Positions 23,533 through 32,611 of a DNA stretch of 64,000 bases are shown here, piece after piece. The notes under the pieces are model-generated. The model saw only the letters and a program-made list of their open reading frames with translations. It was not told the origin of the DNA and ran no database searches. Positions within the stretch are counted from its first letter, which is position 1. Each line of letters begins with the position of its first letter. The position numbers and the translations under genes are program-made. The stretch covers positions 1-64,000 of the forward strand of contig DZAL01000005.1 of assembly GCA_022729575.1 (NCBI GenBank), in the 5' to 3' direction. Origin of the DNA: Thiomargarita sp. GTDB taxonomy: Bacteria; Pseudomonadota; Gammaproteobacteria; Beggiatoales; Beggiatoaceae.

Positions 23533-25690
23533 AAAATTTGAAACCCGCGTTCATTAGAAATGCTCTCCCTTCCCCAATCGTCCCTTTAGTCGCCCAAGAA
23601 TTATTGGTAAAAGTCGGATAACGAATTTCCTCGTCCAACAAGTTAGTCGCTCGAATACTCCAGAACGTACCCTTGGCAAATAAGTCCTCCACTCGAAAGT
23701 TAGCACCCAACGTAAAGTAACCATCCACTTCGTCACCAATGCGTTTCCCTGTCTGAGGACTGATTAAACTGTCCATCCCATCCACATAATTGCCCGTGAG
23801 TGCCAATATCATATCAGGCCTGAGGCGATAACTAGCTTTCATCTATCCCAACCACTGCGGCGAATAAGCGGCAGCAGTACTGAATTTCTTATCCTTAGTG
23901 TGTTGATAAGACCCGCTGACTTCAATCTCCCAGGCGTTAGTCGGATGCCATTGCAACGTCGTCTCGATACCGTTGGTTTCCAGTGACCCAGAATTGTTCT
24001 GAATGGATACAAACTTTTCCTGAATCAGTTTGGTATCTCGAACAATCAGTTTCTCCAAGGCGTTGTGAAAAACACTGGCCTGTAGCCCCCAAGTGGTTGA
24101 CGGCGTAAACGTGTGAACCAGTTCAAAGGTTCTGATTCTTTCAGGTTCTAAACTGTCAGTTGGATATATTTTGAAGTTGGAACTACTTATGGAATTTTGT
24201 TCAAAGGCGGGCCAATTGATGGCCTCACCATACAAAAATTTGAAACTCTGTTGTTTATTCCGACGGTAAATCAGGGCTAAACGTGGCACCGCTTCGATAT
24301 GGCCTTTATCATAATGACGGTAAAGTTCGTAAAAGTTAGAACCACTGCCGATAGTCTGAAGAATATTATAGTTATTCAGCGAGTCCAGCCGGACACCAGC
24401 GATCACATCGAGTTGGTCAGACCACTTATAATTAGCTTGGCTAAATAGACCCACGTTGACAATATCGTTCTCTACCGTAGCTGTCAGATGGTCTATGCCG
24501 ACCTTGGGTATATTGATTCGTCTGGACAGACTTGGAAAAGTATGATAACTCAAGCCGGAGACTATTTTTAAGCGTGGCGAAGGCGTATAAACGGTATTGA
24601 GTTCCGCCTCATAATAGTCGGCCTGGTTATCTTCGGTCGCTATCGTACCAACCAGACTAGCTACTCCGTCAGCATTGCTGGAGTGTTGATAGGAAAGATA
24701 AGAGAAGTGAGCTTGCATGGTAAGACGGTCCGACCATTCGTGGTCATAATTGACCGTCAGCGTGGTGACTTTCGATAAATTCGACACGCCTTTCACCGGC
24801 GAGGGGAGTAGAAATAAAGAGTCTTGTGAGTCGTCGACGTAGCTGATAATGGTCGAAAGGTCCTTATACTTGCCAAGGAAACTGAAGTAGTTTTCCTCAC
24901 TGCTCATTTGATTAGCCGTAGTCGTCTCTTCAGGGACACCAATATCGTTCAAAAAATTGGGGGGGACCATTTTACTATAGGGCGCATCAATGCCCTTGGT
25001 CTGGTAACGAGAGGCGTTCAGAGTGTAGTGAAAATCGTCATCGTCACTTTGCCCTGCCAGTTTGGCTACTACTTTGTTCGTCTCTAGTGAACCTCCCGCA
25101 ACCGAGACCAAACTAGTCGTCTTCTCCGAATGACTGGAATCCGTGATAATGTTAATCGCACCAAAAAAAGCCCCATCACCATAAATCACCGATATGGGAC
25201 CTCTAATAATTTCAATACGTTCAATGGCTTCCACGGGCACTGCGATAGTCGTCAAAGGATAATTACTGCGCGATGGATAGACTTGGCGGACTCCATCTAC
25301 TAATACGACAATTTGTTTATTTGTCCAACCACTCCAAAAGCCACGTATGCCAAAGGCCGTACCTTCAGGGTAACATTGGTTGATACCATAGAGACCTGGC
25401 ACATTCTCCAAAATTTCTATCAGGGTACGATAGCCGTATTTTTCGATGTCCCGGCGGGTAATGACGACCACACTGGCGGGCACCTCGGACACTGTCTCCG
25501 TAGTTTTGTTGGCGGTGATGACTTTCACCTGGAGTAGTTCTTCCAGGGACATTTCCAACAGGTCTGACATTTCTACTTCCTTGCCAAAGGCGTTGTGGAT
25601 GGGTAGGAATAGCGTCAGCCATAGAAATAAGCCTAAGACAACCAAAGTGAAACTTTGGAGGTGGCGTAAACTTTGCTTAATAGAGATCAT
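23531..25690 (-). pseudogene. TonB-dependent receptor with in-frame TAG
   Basis: An outer-membrane receptor gene of about 719 codons, interrupted by TAG at 23843-23845. The first 615 residues hold a signal peptide, a short TonB-box-like region and a complete plug (VPASVVVITRRDIEKYGYRT, LIEILENVPGLYG, GIRGFWSG, VLVDGVRQ, ERIEIIRGP, GAINIIT), then barrel strands. Beyond TAG, and directly in frame, the last barrel strands follow (ASYRLRPDMILALTGNYVDG ... RATNLLDEEIRYPTF) and end in the C-terminal aromatic (FLMNAGFKF) needed for insertion. Without readthrough the product lacks its terminal strands. The ligand cannot be told. The neighbouring genes give no transport context. Confidence 0.85.
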
Positions 25691-25770
25691 AAAATATATT
25701 CTTGTAAATAAAATTGTTGTCGTGGTTCAACCGCCAGCGGTGGTTCGGTAATTAGGGTCATAATAGTCAA

Positions 25771-26014
25771 GGTAGGGTGGGCAACGCGCCTTACCGTGGC
25801 CCACCAAATGGCCTGAATGGTGGATAAATAAAAAGACATTTGCCTACTCCTACCTAACCGTTCACATCATAATTCAGGTTAAAACGAAGAGTCAAGTAGA
25901 AAGTGAAAAAAATTTTTCCATAGCCTAATAGGGTGGACCAGGTGCCTTACCGTTGCTCACCAAATAGCCTGAACACGGTGTGGAAATAAAAAGACATTTG
26001 CCCACCCTATCTAA
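25771..26014. repeat. Two R3 repeats around an upstream-region copy
   Basis: R3 copies at 25771-25857 and 25927-26014 flank a 60-base segment (AGTCAAGTAGAAAGTGAAAA) that also precedes the 629-residue gene family. An almost identical R3-spacer-R3 block recurs at 34750-34990. Confidence 0.8.
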
Positions 26015-26089
26015 CTGGAAGGTGGCGGGGTTACGAAATGGATTCTGTCAACTATCAAAACGGAATAAATCCCGTACTCCAACTTCTCG

Positions 26090-26185
26090 TCCTAAATCAA
26101 TCACTGATAGCAATCTTCACAAATTGCTGTTTCTTCTCATTCCAATATACAATGGAAGAGGCCGATTCAAAAACAAAGATGCCAA
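26090..26185 (-). pseudogene. 3-prime fragment of the lipoprotein gene
   Basis: It matches the last 28 codons of the 3534-4133 gene (CAAATTGCTGTTTCTTCTCA). An R2 half-repeat then takes over. Confidence 0.75.
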
Positions 26186-26302
26186 TGGTTGTTGGACTTC
26201 GCTACGCTCAGTCCAACCTACGCAGGCTCTACCTAGCTGGAGAACTTGACCCGCGTTTGAGAATGGTGCGTGGAACGCACCCTACGCTACGCGGGCTAGT
26301 CC
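26186..26302. repeat. R2 and R1 half-repeats
   Basis: An R2 second arm (GGACTTCGCTACGCTCAGTC) is joined to an R1 second half (TTTGAGAATGGTGCGTGGAA). The same composite recurs at 32500-32611 and 32940-33060. Confidence 0.8.
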
Positions 26303-26435
26303 GATGTACTACCCTATCCACTCCACCCCCACCTACCCCCTCCCCCACCTGTTGCCAGCGGGGGTTAGGGGGTGGTCGGGTGGCGCGACTCACGCCCCCT
26401 GCGCTCACTAACAAACAATTAAGAATTAAAAGCTA

Positions 26436-27357
26436 AGTAGGGTGGGCAACGCGCCTTACCGTTGCCCACCAAATGGCTTGACAGGTGGGCAAACAAAAAG
26501 ACGTTTGATGGTGATAGAGACAGACATCCTCTCATTAGAGATTAGGTCTCCCCCCCACCCCAAACCGTGCGGGAAACTTTCGCTTCACACGGCTTTCAAA
26601 GATTTTGGTCGGGGCTTGCTGACCCAATGACCACCAGCCGTTTTAAAAAAGAACGGCTGGCCTTAACTCACGGTCTTGGTAGATGAGTAACCCGTTTTAG
26701 TAGCGATAAGCTAATCCTCAAGTTGATTCTCCTACGATGACATGTAGGCTCTCAATCTACTACCTTGAAGCTGGTTAAAAATCCAAAGAACTCTCATGAA
26801 TTAAGAAACCTCCTAGCGTACTTTTGTTCCATTCTACCATGGGATTCGTGTGTTTCTATCAACCACGATAAATTAATCATTCCATGACTTACATATTATT
26901 ACGCCTCTGTAAGGTGATTAAGAATTAGCTAACACCTAGTTCCACTCGGAACACTTAATCACCTCATCCCTAGTTTCAGTTGTTAAGAATTTATTGACCA
27001 TTTTAGGTTGTCTCTCTACCCCAGATACCTTTAGAGTGTTACAATGATGGTGGGACGTCATGGTATAGGTATCTTTGACCCTGTGTGTTTTTTGAGGCTT
27101 CAACCAAGACTTGGCTTTCGCTAACCATAACGGTCTCTCCAAGCGGTGGTGACTTTAAACAGAGCCTCCTAATTTCACCCTTCCGCAGTTTTCCTCTCGC
27201 TATACACCCGAATGACTTGTTAGAGTCTCCGAGGTCTGAGAGTAAGGAACTCATAAACTACCCAGATTACTGCTTAATTCTGGTTTTCACTCAATGAGTG
27301 GGGAATCTCACCCCATTTCTTCACGCCTAACTAGGCACACCCCACCCTACACTGGCT
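26436..27357. repeat. R3 repeat split by the group II intron
   Basis: The left part, 26436-26507, ends AAAAAGACGTTTG. The right part, 27341-27357, is CCCACCCTACACTGGCT. Together they form a normal R3 copy like that at 34750. Confidence 0.85.
26508..27340 (-). ncRNA. ORF-less group II intron, 833 nt
   Basis: The minus strand starts GTGTGCCTAGTTAGGC at 27340, fitting the group II 5-prime consensus GTGYG. It ends ...ATCACCAT at 26508, fitting AY. Domain V is clear at 26562-26595: AAGCCGTGTGAAGC, loop GAAA, GTTTCCCGCACGGTTT. That is 34 nt with the AGC triad, GNRA loop and two-base bulge. A GC-rich hairpin follows in the position of domain VI. Removing the intron rejoins an R3 repeat exactly (GGTGGG/CAAACG). 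A CCCACC at 27049-27054 is complementary to the six 5-prime exon bases GGTGGG and is the likely EBS1. No reverse transcriptase is encoded, so mobility would need a protein in trans. Confidence 0.9.
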
Positions 27358-27533
27358 GTTTCAGTAAATTGTTCACTGCGATGAAATTCCGCAAAAAACT
27401 GAAGTGTTTCAGGACTTTCTCCTGAGAAATTAGATAATGCTATTTCGTCTGTACCAGCAAACTGAGTGTCTTTGGTATTCTGGGATGGACGTATTAATAA
27501 CTTTGGGGTAGTGGCAGTTTGTACGGTTAACAT
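27351..27533 (-). pseudogene. 3-prime-truncated YafN-like antitoxin gene
   Basis: From the ATG at 27533 (AGAGGTACACC site) the product reads MLTVQTATTPKLLIRPSQNT ... RSEQFTETA, as in the intact copies at 30723 and 53707. It then runs into the R3 repeat, losing the last VLKHF residues. No toxin gene follows. Confidence 0.8.
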
Positions 27534-27630
27534 GGTGTACCTCTGAATTTTCAAATGTCTGGTGGTTTCAATCTTAAATTCATTTTAAATCTAATTGGCT
27601 TAAAATAGCAAAATTATCGAGGGTGAGTTA

Positions 27631-27815
27631 AGTAGGATGAGCAACAGGTTTATCGTGGTCCACCAAATTGAAATTTTAAGGTGGGCAAAACACACTTGCC
27701 CACCCTACCTGGCTATTTATGGTAGAGTGGGCAACCTGCCTTCTCGTTGCCCACCAAATTCGTTCTTGGAGGAGGTGAAGGGTGGGCAAATAAAAGGACG
27801 TTTGCCTACCCTACC
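27631..27815. repeat. Two tandem R3 repeats
   Basis: R3 copies at 27631-27713 and 27720-27815, of two sub-types (CAACAGGTTTATCG and CAACCTGCCTTCTCG). Confidence 0.8.
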
Positions 27816-27897
27816 AGGTTGATGGGTGGTCAATTGCGTATCCACCCCATCCCCCGGCGGCCCATCATTAATCGTGACCTTGGCCATGACCCAACGG

Positions 27898-28116
27898 TTA
27901 TGGATTTAATGAGGAAGACTCTATTCTTTGCAATTTTGATTGCCCATCTCCAAGCGGCACCAGTTTCAAACCGTAACTTCGCAAAGTGTTTTCGGCTTCC
28001 TGATGTAGGTAAGTCAGTTCTTCTGCTACAGACATCCCTTCACAGTCTAAACGTAATTTTTCATGCCATTCCCAAACTTCTGATAAAGACGCATCTATCA
28101 AGGAATTATCGATCAT
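27898..28116 (-). CDS. Antitoxin-like partner of PIN toxin
   Basis: A 72-residue helical protein (WEWHEKLRLDCEGMSVAEEL, TYLHQEAENTLRSYGLKLVP) overlapping the PIN stop by four bases. The toxin-first order is shared with other PIN cassettes here. The antitoxin role is inferred from context. Confidence 0.65.
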   Translation of the reverse strand: MIDNSLIDASLSEVWEWHEKLRLDCEGMSVAEELTYLHQEAENTLRSYGLKLVPLGDGQSKLQRIESSSLNP

Positions 28117-28586
28117 AAATTAATCACCTCCATTGGAGTTATCATGTGTAATGGCTTCGTATAGCCATTTTGTAAATTGACGGTTTGGACTTTTTGCTGA
28201 CGATTCAGATTGGCAAGGTGCCGCAAATTCCAACTGACAATCACCTCCAATTCATAAACGGTAACCATCGCAATGTGTCGTGCATCGTAAAGAGATTTAG
28301 CTGGCAGGACTTGATGTGCTAAATAAGAATTGACTAACTCGTCAGCCGCTGGGTTCATTATCAGCATGGTGGGTTGATAAATGTCTATGAGTTGAAGCAA
28401 TTGATTTCTTTTATCGAGTGCGGCACGGTTGATTTCGTCAATCACTACGTCAGAAGCATAAATTCTAAACGGGCTGGTTGGTAATGAGTGAAAAAATTGG
28501 CGAGTGATGGCCGGTTTTTCGGGCGCCTCCTCGGCATAATAGAAATTCCAAACCGAAGTTTCTAGGTAAAGTTTCAGTTTTTTCAT
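28113..28586 (-). CDS. PIN-domain toxin
   Basis: A 157-residue PIN protein from the ATG at 28586; the N-terminal extension lies in an R1 repeat and is rejected. It has KLYLETSVWNFYYAEEAP, VVIDEINRAALDKR, LYDARHIAMVTVYELE and WNLRHLANL. The first acidic position is Glu in YLETS, as in all members of this subfamily here. It ends TPMEVINL. Intact. A paralogue remnant lies at 59160-59498. Confidence 0.8.
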   Translation of the reverse strand: MKKLKLYLETSVWNFYYAEEAPEKPAITRQFFHSLPTSPFRIYASDVVIDEINRAALDKRNQLLQLIDIYQPTMLIMNPAADELVNSYLAHQVLPAKSLYDARHIAMVTVYELEVIVSWNLRHLANLNRQQKVQTVNLQNGYTKPLHMITPMEVINL

Positions 28587-28710
28587 AGTAAAGTGACAGT
28601 GGTCGTGACAACTATCAAGTATAACACCACAATTTGAGAAATGCAACGGAGGGTAACTGGCAAAATAATGGGGACTATTTGGCGGAGGTAGGGTCGGTAA
28701 CACGCATAAC

Positions 28711-28818
28711 AAGTAGGATGCGTCCCACGCACCTTTTTCAATTCTGCCCGTTTCACCAATTCTGGAGAATTTGACCGGCGGTTGAGAATGGTGCGTGGGA
28801 CGCACCCTACGCTGGCTA
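28711..28818. repeat. R1 repeat truncating a DUF3368 toxin gene
   Basis: R1 copy (GGATGCGTCCCACGCACC ... GGGACGCACCCTACGCTGG). The toxin frame upstream changes from TLLTDDLA to repeat-encoded residues exactly at its edge. Confidence 0.85.
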
Positions 28819-29110
28819 AATCATCAGTCAACAAGGTTGAAACTTTTAACCAGGAACAGAGGTAGAAACATTCAGTTTCGCCTGTATGTAAGTTGGTCAA
28901 AGAATGTCGTTGGCAAAATTGAGTCACTTCGGCCTGAAGTAAGATATGTGTTTGAAGATTGCCCAATCTTGACAGGTCGTCAGCAGACACACGTTGTTTA
29001 ACCACGGTTTCTAGCCACACCGCCTTGGGTAAGTGCAACGTTTCAAAAATAGTCAGCAGGCTTAATCCATCAATCTCAGCTAGATGAATTAACGGACCTG
29101 CATCAGTCAC
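28819..29110 (-). pseudogene. DUF3368-type PIN toxin truncated by R1
   Basis: Begins at GTG (29110) with TDAGPLIHLAEIDGLSLLTI and LPKAVWLETVVKQRV, then HTGETECFYLCSWLKVSTLL-TDDLA, all typical of DUF3368 PIN proteins. The frame then leaves the family at the R1 edge, losing about 45 residues that include the last catalytic region. The same gene at 58700 is cut much earlier by another R1 copy. Confidence 0.8.
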
Positions 29111-29130
29111 TACGGTTAGTTTTCCAAGGC

Positions 29131-29364
29131 TCAGGTCAAATCTTCCTGCATGGCTTCTTGTTGACGTTCAGCTAATTCCACCCAATCCATTCCAACCAGT
29201 TCAATGGTTTCTTGGCGTGACAGCGTTTGGTGAAGGTAGCGACTCAGTATATGTTCTCGCCAGAGGGCACGAACACCTGCTTGAAACGCGAGGGTCATCA
29301 CTTCAGCTTCGGGCCGGTGAGTTTCACGGACGAGTTTTTCTAAGTAAGAGACGGTGCTTTCCAT
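29131..29364 (-). CDS. Antitoxin of the DUF3368 toxin
   Basis: A 77-residue protein (YLEKLVRETHRPEAEVMTLA, LSRQETIELVGMDWVELAER), like UPF0175-type antitoxins with a short helix-turn-helix near the C-terminus. The paralogue at 58745 continues four residues further (KWALEN): TGG there is TGA here. The toxin start follows within 25 bases. Confidence 0.7.
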   Translation of the reverse strand: MESTVSYLEKLVRETHRPEAEVMTLAFQAGVRALWREHILSRYLHQTLSRQETIELVGMDWVELAERQQEAMQEDLT

Positions 29365-29440
29365 AAAAGTAGTTCGGTTTAATCAGTAGATAAGAAATAT
29401 TCAGGTATGCGGTTTTTTAAAGTCGGCGTAGAGTACATCC

Positions 29441-29545
29441 TGAGTACTGAAGCAGAAATTTTCTCGTATTTTCTTTCGCCCCTCTCCCTCTGGGAGAGGG
29501 GTCGGGGGTGAGGGAAAATACCGCAGAATTTCTGCTTCAGTACTT
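29441..29545. repeat. 105-bp imperfect palindrome, copy 2
   Basis: Ends GTACTGAAGCAGAAATT and AATTTCTGCTTCAGTACTT, centre CCTCTCCCTCTGGGAGAGGGG. It is the inverted counterpart of 18079-18183. A partial R3 (29634-29672) and an R1 copy (29867-29968) fill the rest of the gap 29365-30024; otherwise the gap is AT-rich and empty. Confidence 0.8.
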
Positions 29546-29866
29546 ATATACTATAGTTGCTTAAATTTTAAACCTATTTCAAATCCAATAGGTTAGTGAA
29601 TGTTAGCAAAGTTTTTGAAGGTGAGTCAAGTGGAGTGGGCCATGCAGTTTATTGTGGCCCACCCAATTCCACCTCTCACATAGTCCAATCTTTTTTCCCA
29701 AATACCCAAGTATAGGCCAATTTCAACATTCTAACTATCTTAGTTGGATTTAACGGGCTGGTCCAAAGCATTAGTTTACTTCATGCGATTAAAACGCAAT
29801 ACCCTCTTGACTACCACCACAATAGGAAATAACCATAAGTGATAAATAGTTGGGATTAATAGCTTT

Positions 29867-29968
29867 GTAGGGTGCGTCCCACGCACCTTTCTCAACTCTG
29901 CCCGTTTCACCAATTCTGGAGAATTTGACTGGCGCCTGATAATAGTGCCTGGGACGCTACGCAGGCTA
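29867..29968. repeat. R1 dispersed repeat
   Basis: R1 copy with a diverged right half (CGCCTGATAATAGTGCCTGG). Confidence 0.8.
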
Positions 29969-30024
29969 AAGGATTCTTATCTGAGAACAATTTCTTAAAT
30001 GTTCATTCATCGTTATTAAAGTCA

Positions 30025-30468
30025 TCAGATAATAACCTGGCCCGTTTCCAAAAATTTTGCGGCAACTGAGGCGAAACTTTCCATAATTTGTCGATGTGCC
30101 GGTGTTGGCAGGTTAGCAATTTCGTGGGCCCTCGGTTCAGGTAAGATAAAAATTCACAAATAGTCATCTCGCCCATTCTCCACATAAACCAAAACTCTAT
30201 CACTCGTTTTCCTACCTCGTCGTTGCCATTGTTTATTCCAGACCTCAAGTTGTCCTGGGATACTTAAAGGCGGAAGATGAACGTGTCTCAAACGATATGA
30301 TTTGCCATCTATTTTAGGCATCATATAGGCACCATCTTTACCAAATAGATAACTTCCATCTTCATCTCGATTCTTTTTCCAGTGTTGGAAACTTTCCAGA
30401 AGAATTTTCTCGTCCAAATTATCTGCTTGTAGGGTTGCTCTTAAGGCTTTGGTTATGTTAACGGTCAT
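30025..30468 (-). pseudogene. YafO-like toxin with in-frame TGA
   Basis: Same length (148 codons) and sequence as the intact toxin at 53012-53455. TGA at 30154-30156 replaces Leu in NYLLIFILPEP: here the frame reads DDYL, stop, IFILPEP. After the stop the frame is open to EPRAHEIA, RQIMESFASVAAKF and its natural end at 30025. The truncated 104-residue product lacks the C-terminal helix and is probably inactive. Confidence 0.85.
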
Positions 30469-30504
30469 TGACGAGGATAAAAAAAGAAGTGAGAAACACG
30501 CCGA

Positions 30505-30723
30505 TTATTTATGTTGGGTCATTCCCGCAAAGTGTTTCAGCACCGCTGTTTCAGTAAATTGTTCACTGCGATGAAGTTCCGCAAAAAACTGAAGTGTTTC
30601 AGGACTTTCTCCTGAGAAATTAGATAATGCGATTTCGTCTGCACAAGCAAGCTGAGTGTCTTTGATATTCTGGGATGGACGTATTAATAACTTTGGGGTA
30701 GTGGCAGTTTGCACGGTTAACAT
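30505..30723 (-). CDS. YafN-like antitoxin
   Basis: A 72-residue protein from the ATG at 30723 (AGAGGTACACC site). It reads MLTVQTATTPKLLIRPSQNI ... FFAELHRSEQFTETAVLKHF, with a very short C-terminus. It sits ahead of the YafO-like gene as in yafNO-type operons. Function inferred from the partner. Confidence 0.65.
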   Translation of the reverse strand: MLTVQTATTPKLLIRPSQNIKDTQLACADEIALSNFSGESPETLQFFAELHRSEQFTETAVLKHFAGMTQHK

Positions 30724-30821
30724 GGTGTACCTCTGAATTTTCAAATGTCTGGTGGTTTCAATCTTAAATCCATTTTAAATCTAATTGGCTTAAATTAGCA
30801 AAATTATCGAGGGTGAGTCAA

Positions 30822-30903
30822 GTAGGATGAGCAACAGGTTTATCGTGGCCCAGCAGATTGAAATGTTCAGGTAGGCAAAAACACACTTACCCACCCTACT
30901 TGA
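30822..30903. repeat. R3 dispersed repeat
   Basis: R3 copy (GAGCAACAGGTTTATCGTGG; ACACACTTACCCACCCTACT). Its right edge touches the stop of the next antitoxin gene. Confidence 0.8.
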
Positions 30904-31134
30904 CTAGATGACACCTCTCGAGTTCCCAGGGGGAGTTTCCAACGTGAAGGGCTGTATTATGGGTGGTACGAAACCTTCTGGAACAGCATAATTGAAGGAT
31001 AAGCCGGATTGTTTTTGAATCGCCAGGGCCCGGTGATGAATATATTCCAGATATTGCTTTATATCCTCTCCACCCTCACAGGCCAGTTCTTGTTGAACGC
31101 GATACTTTTCGGCCAACAACAAATCAAATATCAT
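30904..31134 (-). CDS. Antitoxin-like partner of a deleted PIN gene
   Basis: A 76-residue protein (LLLAEKYRVQQELACEGGED, IKQYLEYIHHRALAIQKQSG) resembling the 27898 antitoxin in helical layout. It overlaps the PIN stop by four bases. The C-terminus (GNSRGVI) may be altered by the repeat edge. Confidence 0.6.
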   Translation of the reverse strand: MIFDLLLAEKYRVQQELACEGGEDIKQYLEYIHHRALAIQKQSGLSFNYAVPEGFVPPIIQPFTLETPPGNSRGVI

Positions 31135-31364
31135 GAGTTTCTCTCCTTAAACAATTGTAACGGGGTGACGATTTCAGGAACGAATAACCCCAACCGGGAA
31201 TTGTTGAGTCCGAGTAGAGTTTCTTCCGAAACGTACACTTCAAACTGTTGTCGTTCTTCTTCCCACCATTGCTTTGTAATCTGAACCAACGTTTTTAGTT
31301 CCTCACGCTCGTCAAACCGATAACTGGGGATGGTGGTGTCAAGATAGACGGTGGGTAGTTTCAT
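31131..31364 (-). pseudogene. PIN toxin with large internal deletion
   Basis: Begins KLPTVYLDTTIPSYRFDERE and ends SRLGLFVPEIVTPLQLFKER, the expected two ends of a PIN protein. Only 77 residues remain of about 140. The central helices and two catalytic acids are missing. The 5-prime part is duplicated at 32610. Confidence 0.75.
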
Positions 31365-31559
31365 CTTCTTAGTTTCTCTAGTTCGCAGGATTGGAGTTGA
31401 AATGGCCATGGCTAACCCAGTGGTCAAACCTGACAGGTCTAATAGACCTGTCAGGTTTAAGTGAGGGGGAGTACCGTTAAACTCACTCCATAATCTCCAC
31501 CTCAATCGGCTCCCCATTGACCACCACCGTCCCGTCTGGGGAACGATAGCCAAAGCCCG
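31271..31559. repeat. 289-bp segmental duplication, copy 1
   Basis: Nearly identical to 32610-32898. It carries the PIN 5-prime end, an R4 hairpin (31426-31458) and a VNGEPIEVEIME fragment (31490-31555). Both copies end at an R2 repeat. Confidence 0.9.
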
Positions 31560-31646
31560 CGTAGGTTGGAGTGAGCGAAGCGAACTCCAACATTGAGGCC
31601 AGGGGTTATTGGACGCAGCATAGCTCGGTCCAACCTATGCGGGCTA
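31557..31646. repeat. R2 dispersed repeat
   Basis: R2 copy (GCGTAGGTTGGAGTGAGC; CAGCATAGCTCGGTCCAACC). Confidence 0.8.
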
Positions 31647-31679
31647 TCTCAGCCGGGACGTAACAAAAATTATCACACC

Positions 31680-32095
31680 TCATTTCAACAACCGAATAAA
31701 ACCAGCTTGTTCAAAGTGATGGTCAGTAGTCAAGGATTCGGTCAAACTATGGTGACGCATCACTACAAAACTTGCACAATCCACCAGACTCCAATTTTTA
31801 TCTGCGCGTTTGGTCAGTAATTGCCAGGCTTGGTCATCCAGAGTCGCATCTATATACACAATTTTCACTAACATGGAAGTTTTCAAACCTTCAACAAATT
31901 GGATAATTCGCGGTCTGGGGAAACGCAGAGGACTGGTTAACAGTGCCACCACTTCCGTAATGACATAGTTGGTGGTGACGATTTTCTTTTTACGTTGTCG
32001 AGTTTGATAGTAAATTTTGGCAGCCAGGGAATGATAAGGTAATTTCGGATCAACTAACTCCACCAGCCTGAAGTGTCTATGAAAAGGTCGGCCAT
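31680..32095 (-). pseudogene. PIN toxin with early frameshift
   Basis: The ATG at 32095 gives MADLFIDTSGW, then phase is lost at GGCTGGTGG. One extra G restores VELVDPKLPYHSLAAKIY and the rest (TTNYVITEVVALL, NWSLVDCASFVVMRHH, LTTDHHFEQAGF). The protein is a PIN of the ypjC/VapC46-like type with D in IDTS, E in ITEV and D in LVDC. Without correction the N-terminal strand is lost. Confidence 0.75.
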
Positions 32096-32347
32096 TTAGT
32101 TCAGTTCTCTCTTCACGGGCAAATTTTTCATCTGCGCTAACCCAAGATACTTATCATGTTCCTCGGCCCAATCGGAAACGGTCCCCGGAAAGGCGCCAAT
32201 AAATTCTTCCAAGGGATCCGGTTGGGCGAGTATATTCATCAAACATTCCACCGCCACCGCTTCCGTCGTTTGTTCGGTATGGGTGGCCATTTTATGGAGA
32301 GATTGATAGAGGTGGTCAGGTACTTCTAATTGTAGTAAATGAGTCAT
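32096..32347 (-). CDS. Antitoxin of the frameshifted PIN toxin
   Basis: An 83-residue protein from the ATG at 32347. A ribbon-helix-helix-like start (LLQLEVPDHLYQSLHKMATH) is followed by TTEAVAVECLMNILAQ and an acidic tail. It ends one base before the toxin ATG. Confidence 0.75.
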   Translation of the reverse strand: MTHLLQLEVPDHLYQSLHKMATHTEQTTEAVAVECLMNILAQPDPLEEFIGAFPGTVSDWAEEHDKYLGLAQMKNLPVKRELN

Positions 32348-32457
32348 ATTATTTTGCCTTGTCATAACCGGTAGAAATTTGAAAAGGTAGTCTATCACAA
32401 CGAATGGTAGAAGACCATGAATCAACCAAGGTCTATCCAATCATTACACTCTTCTGA

Positions 32458-32611
32458 GCCCGCGTAGGTTGGAGTGAGCGAAGCGAACTCCAACATTGAT
32501 GCCAATGGTTGTTGGACTTCGCTACGCTCAGTCCAACCTACGCAGGCTCTACCTAGCTGGAGAACTTGACCCGCGTTTGAGAATGGTGCGTGGGACGCAC
32601 CCTACGCTGGC
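32458..32611. repeat. R2 repeat joined to R1 half
   Basis: R2 (32458-32547) runs into the R1 second half (TTTGAGAATGGTGCGTGGG, to 32611). The same composite recurs at 32908-33060. Confidence 0.85.

Noticed and set aside
26936-27297. Several 60-70 residue ORFs
   Set aside because: They fall inside the group II intron, have no ribosome sites and do not resemble a maturase.
28587-28805. N-terminal extension of the PIN protein
   Set aside because: The extension is encoded by an R1 repeat in the same frame; the ATG at 28586 starts the family homology.
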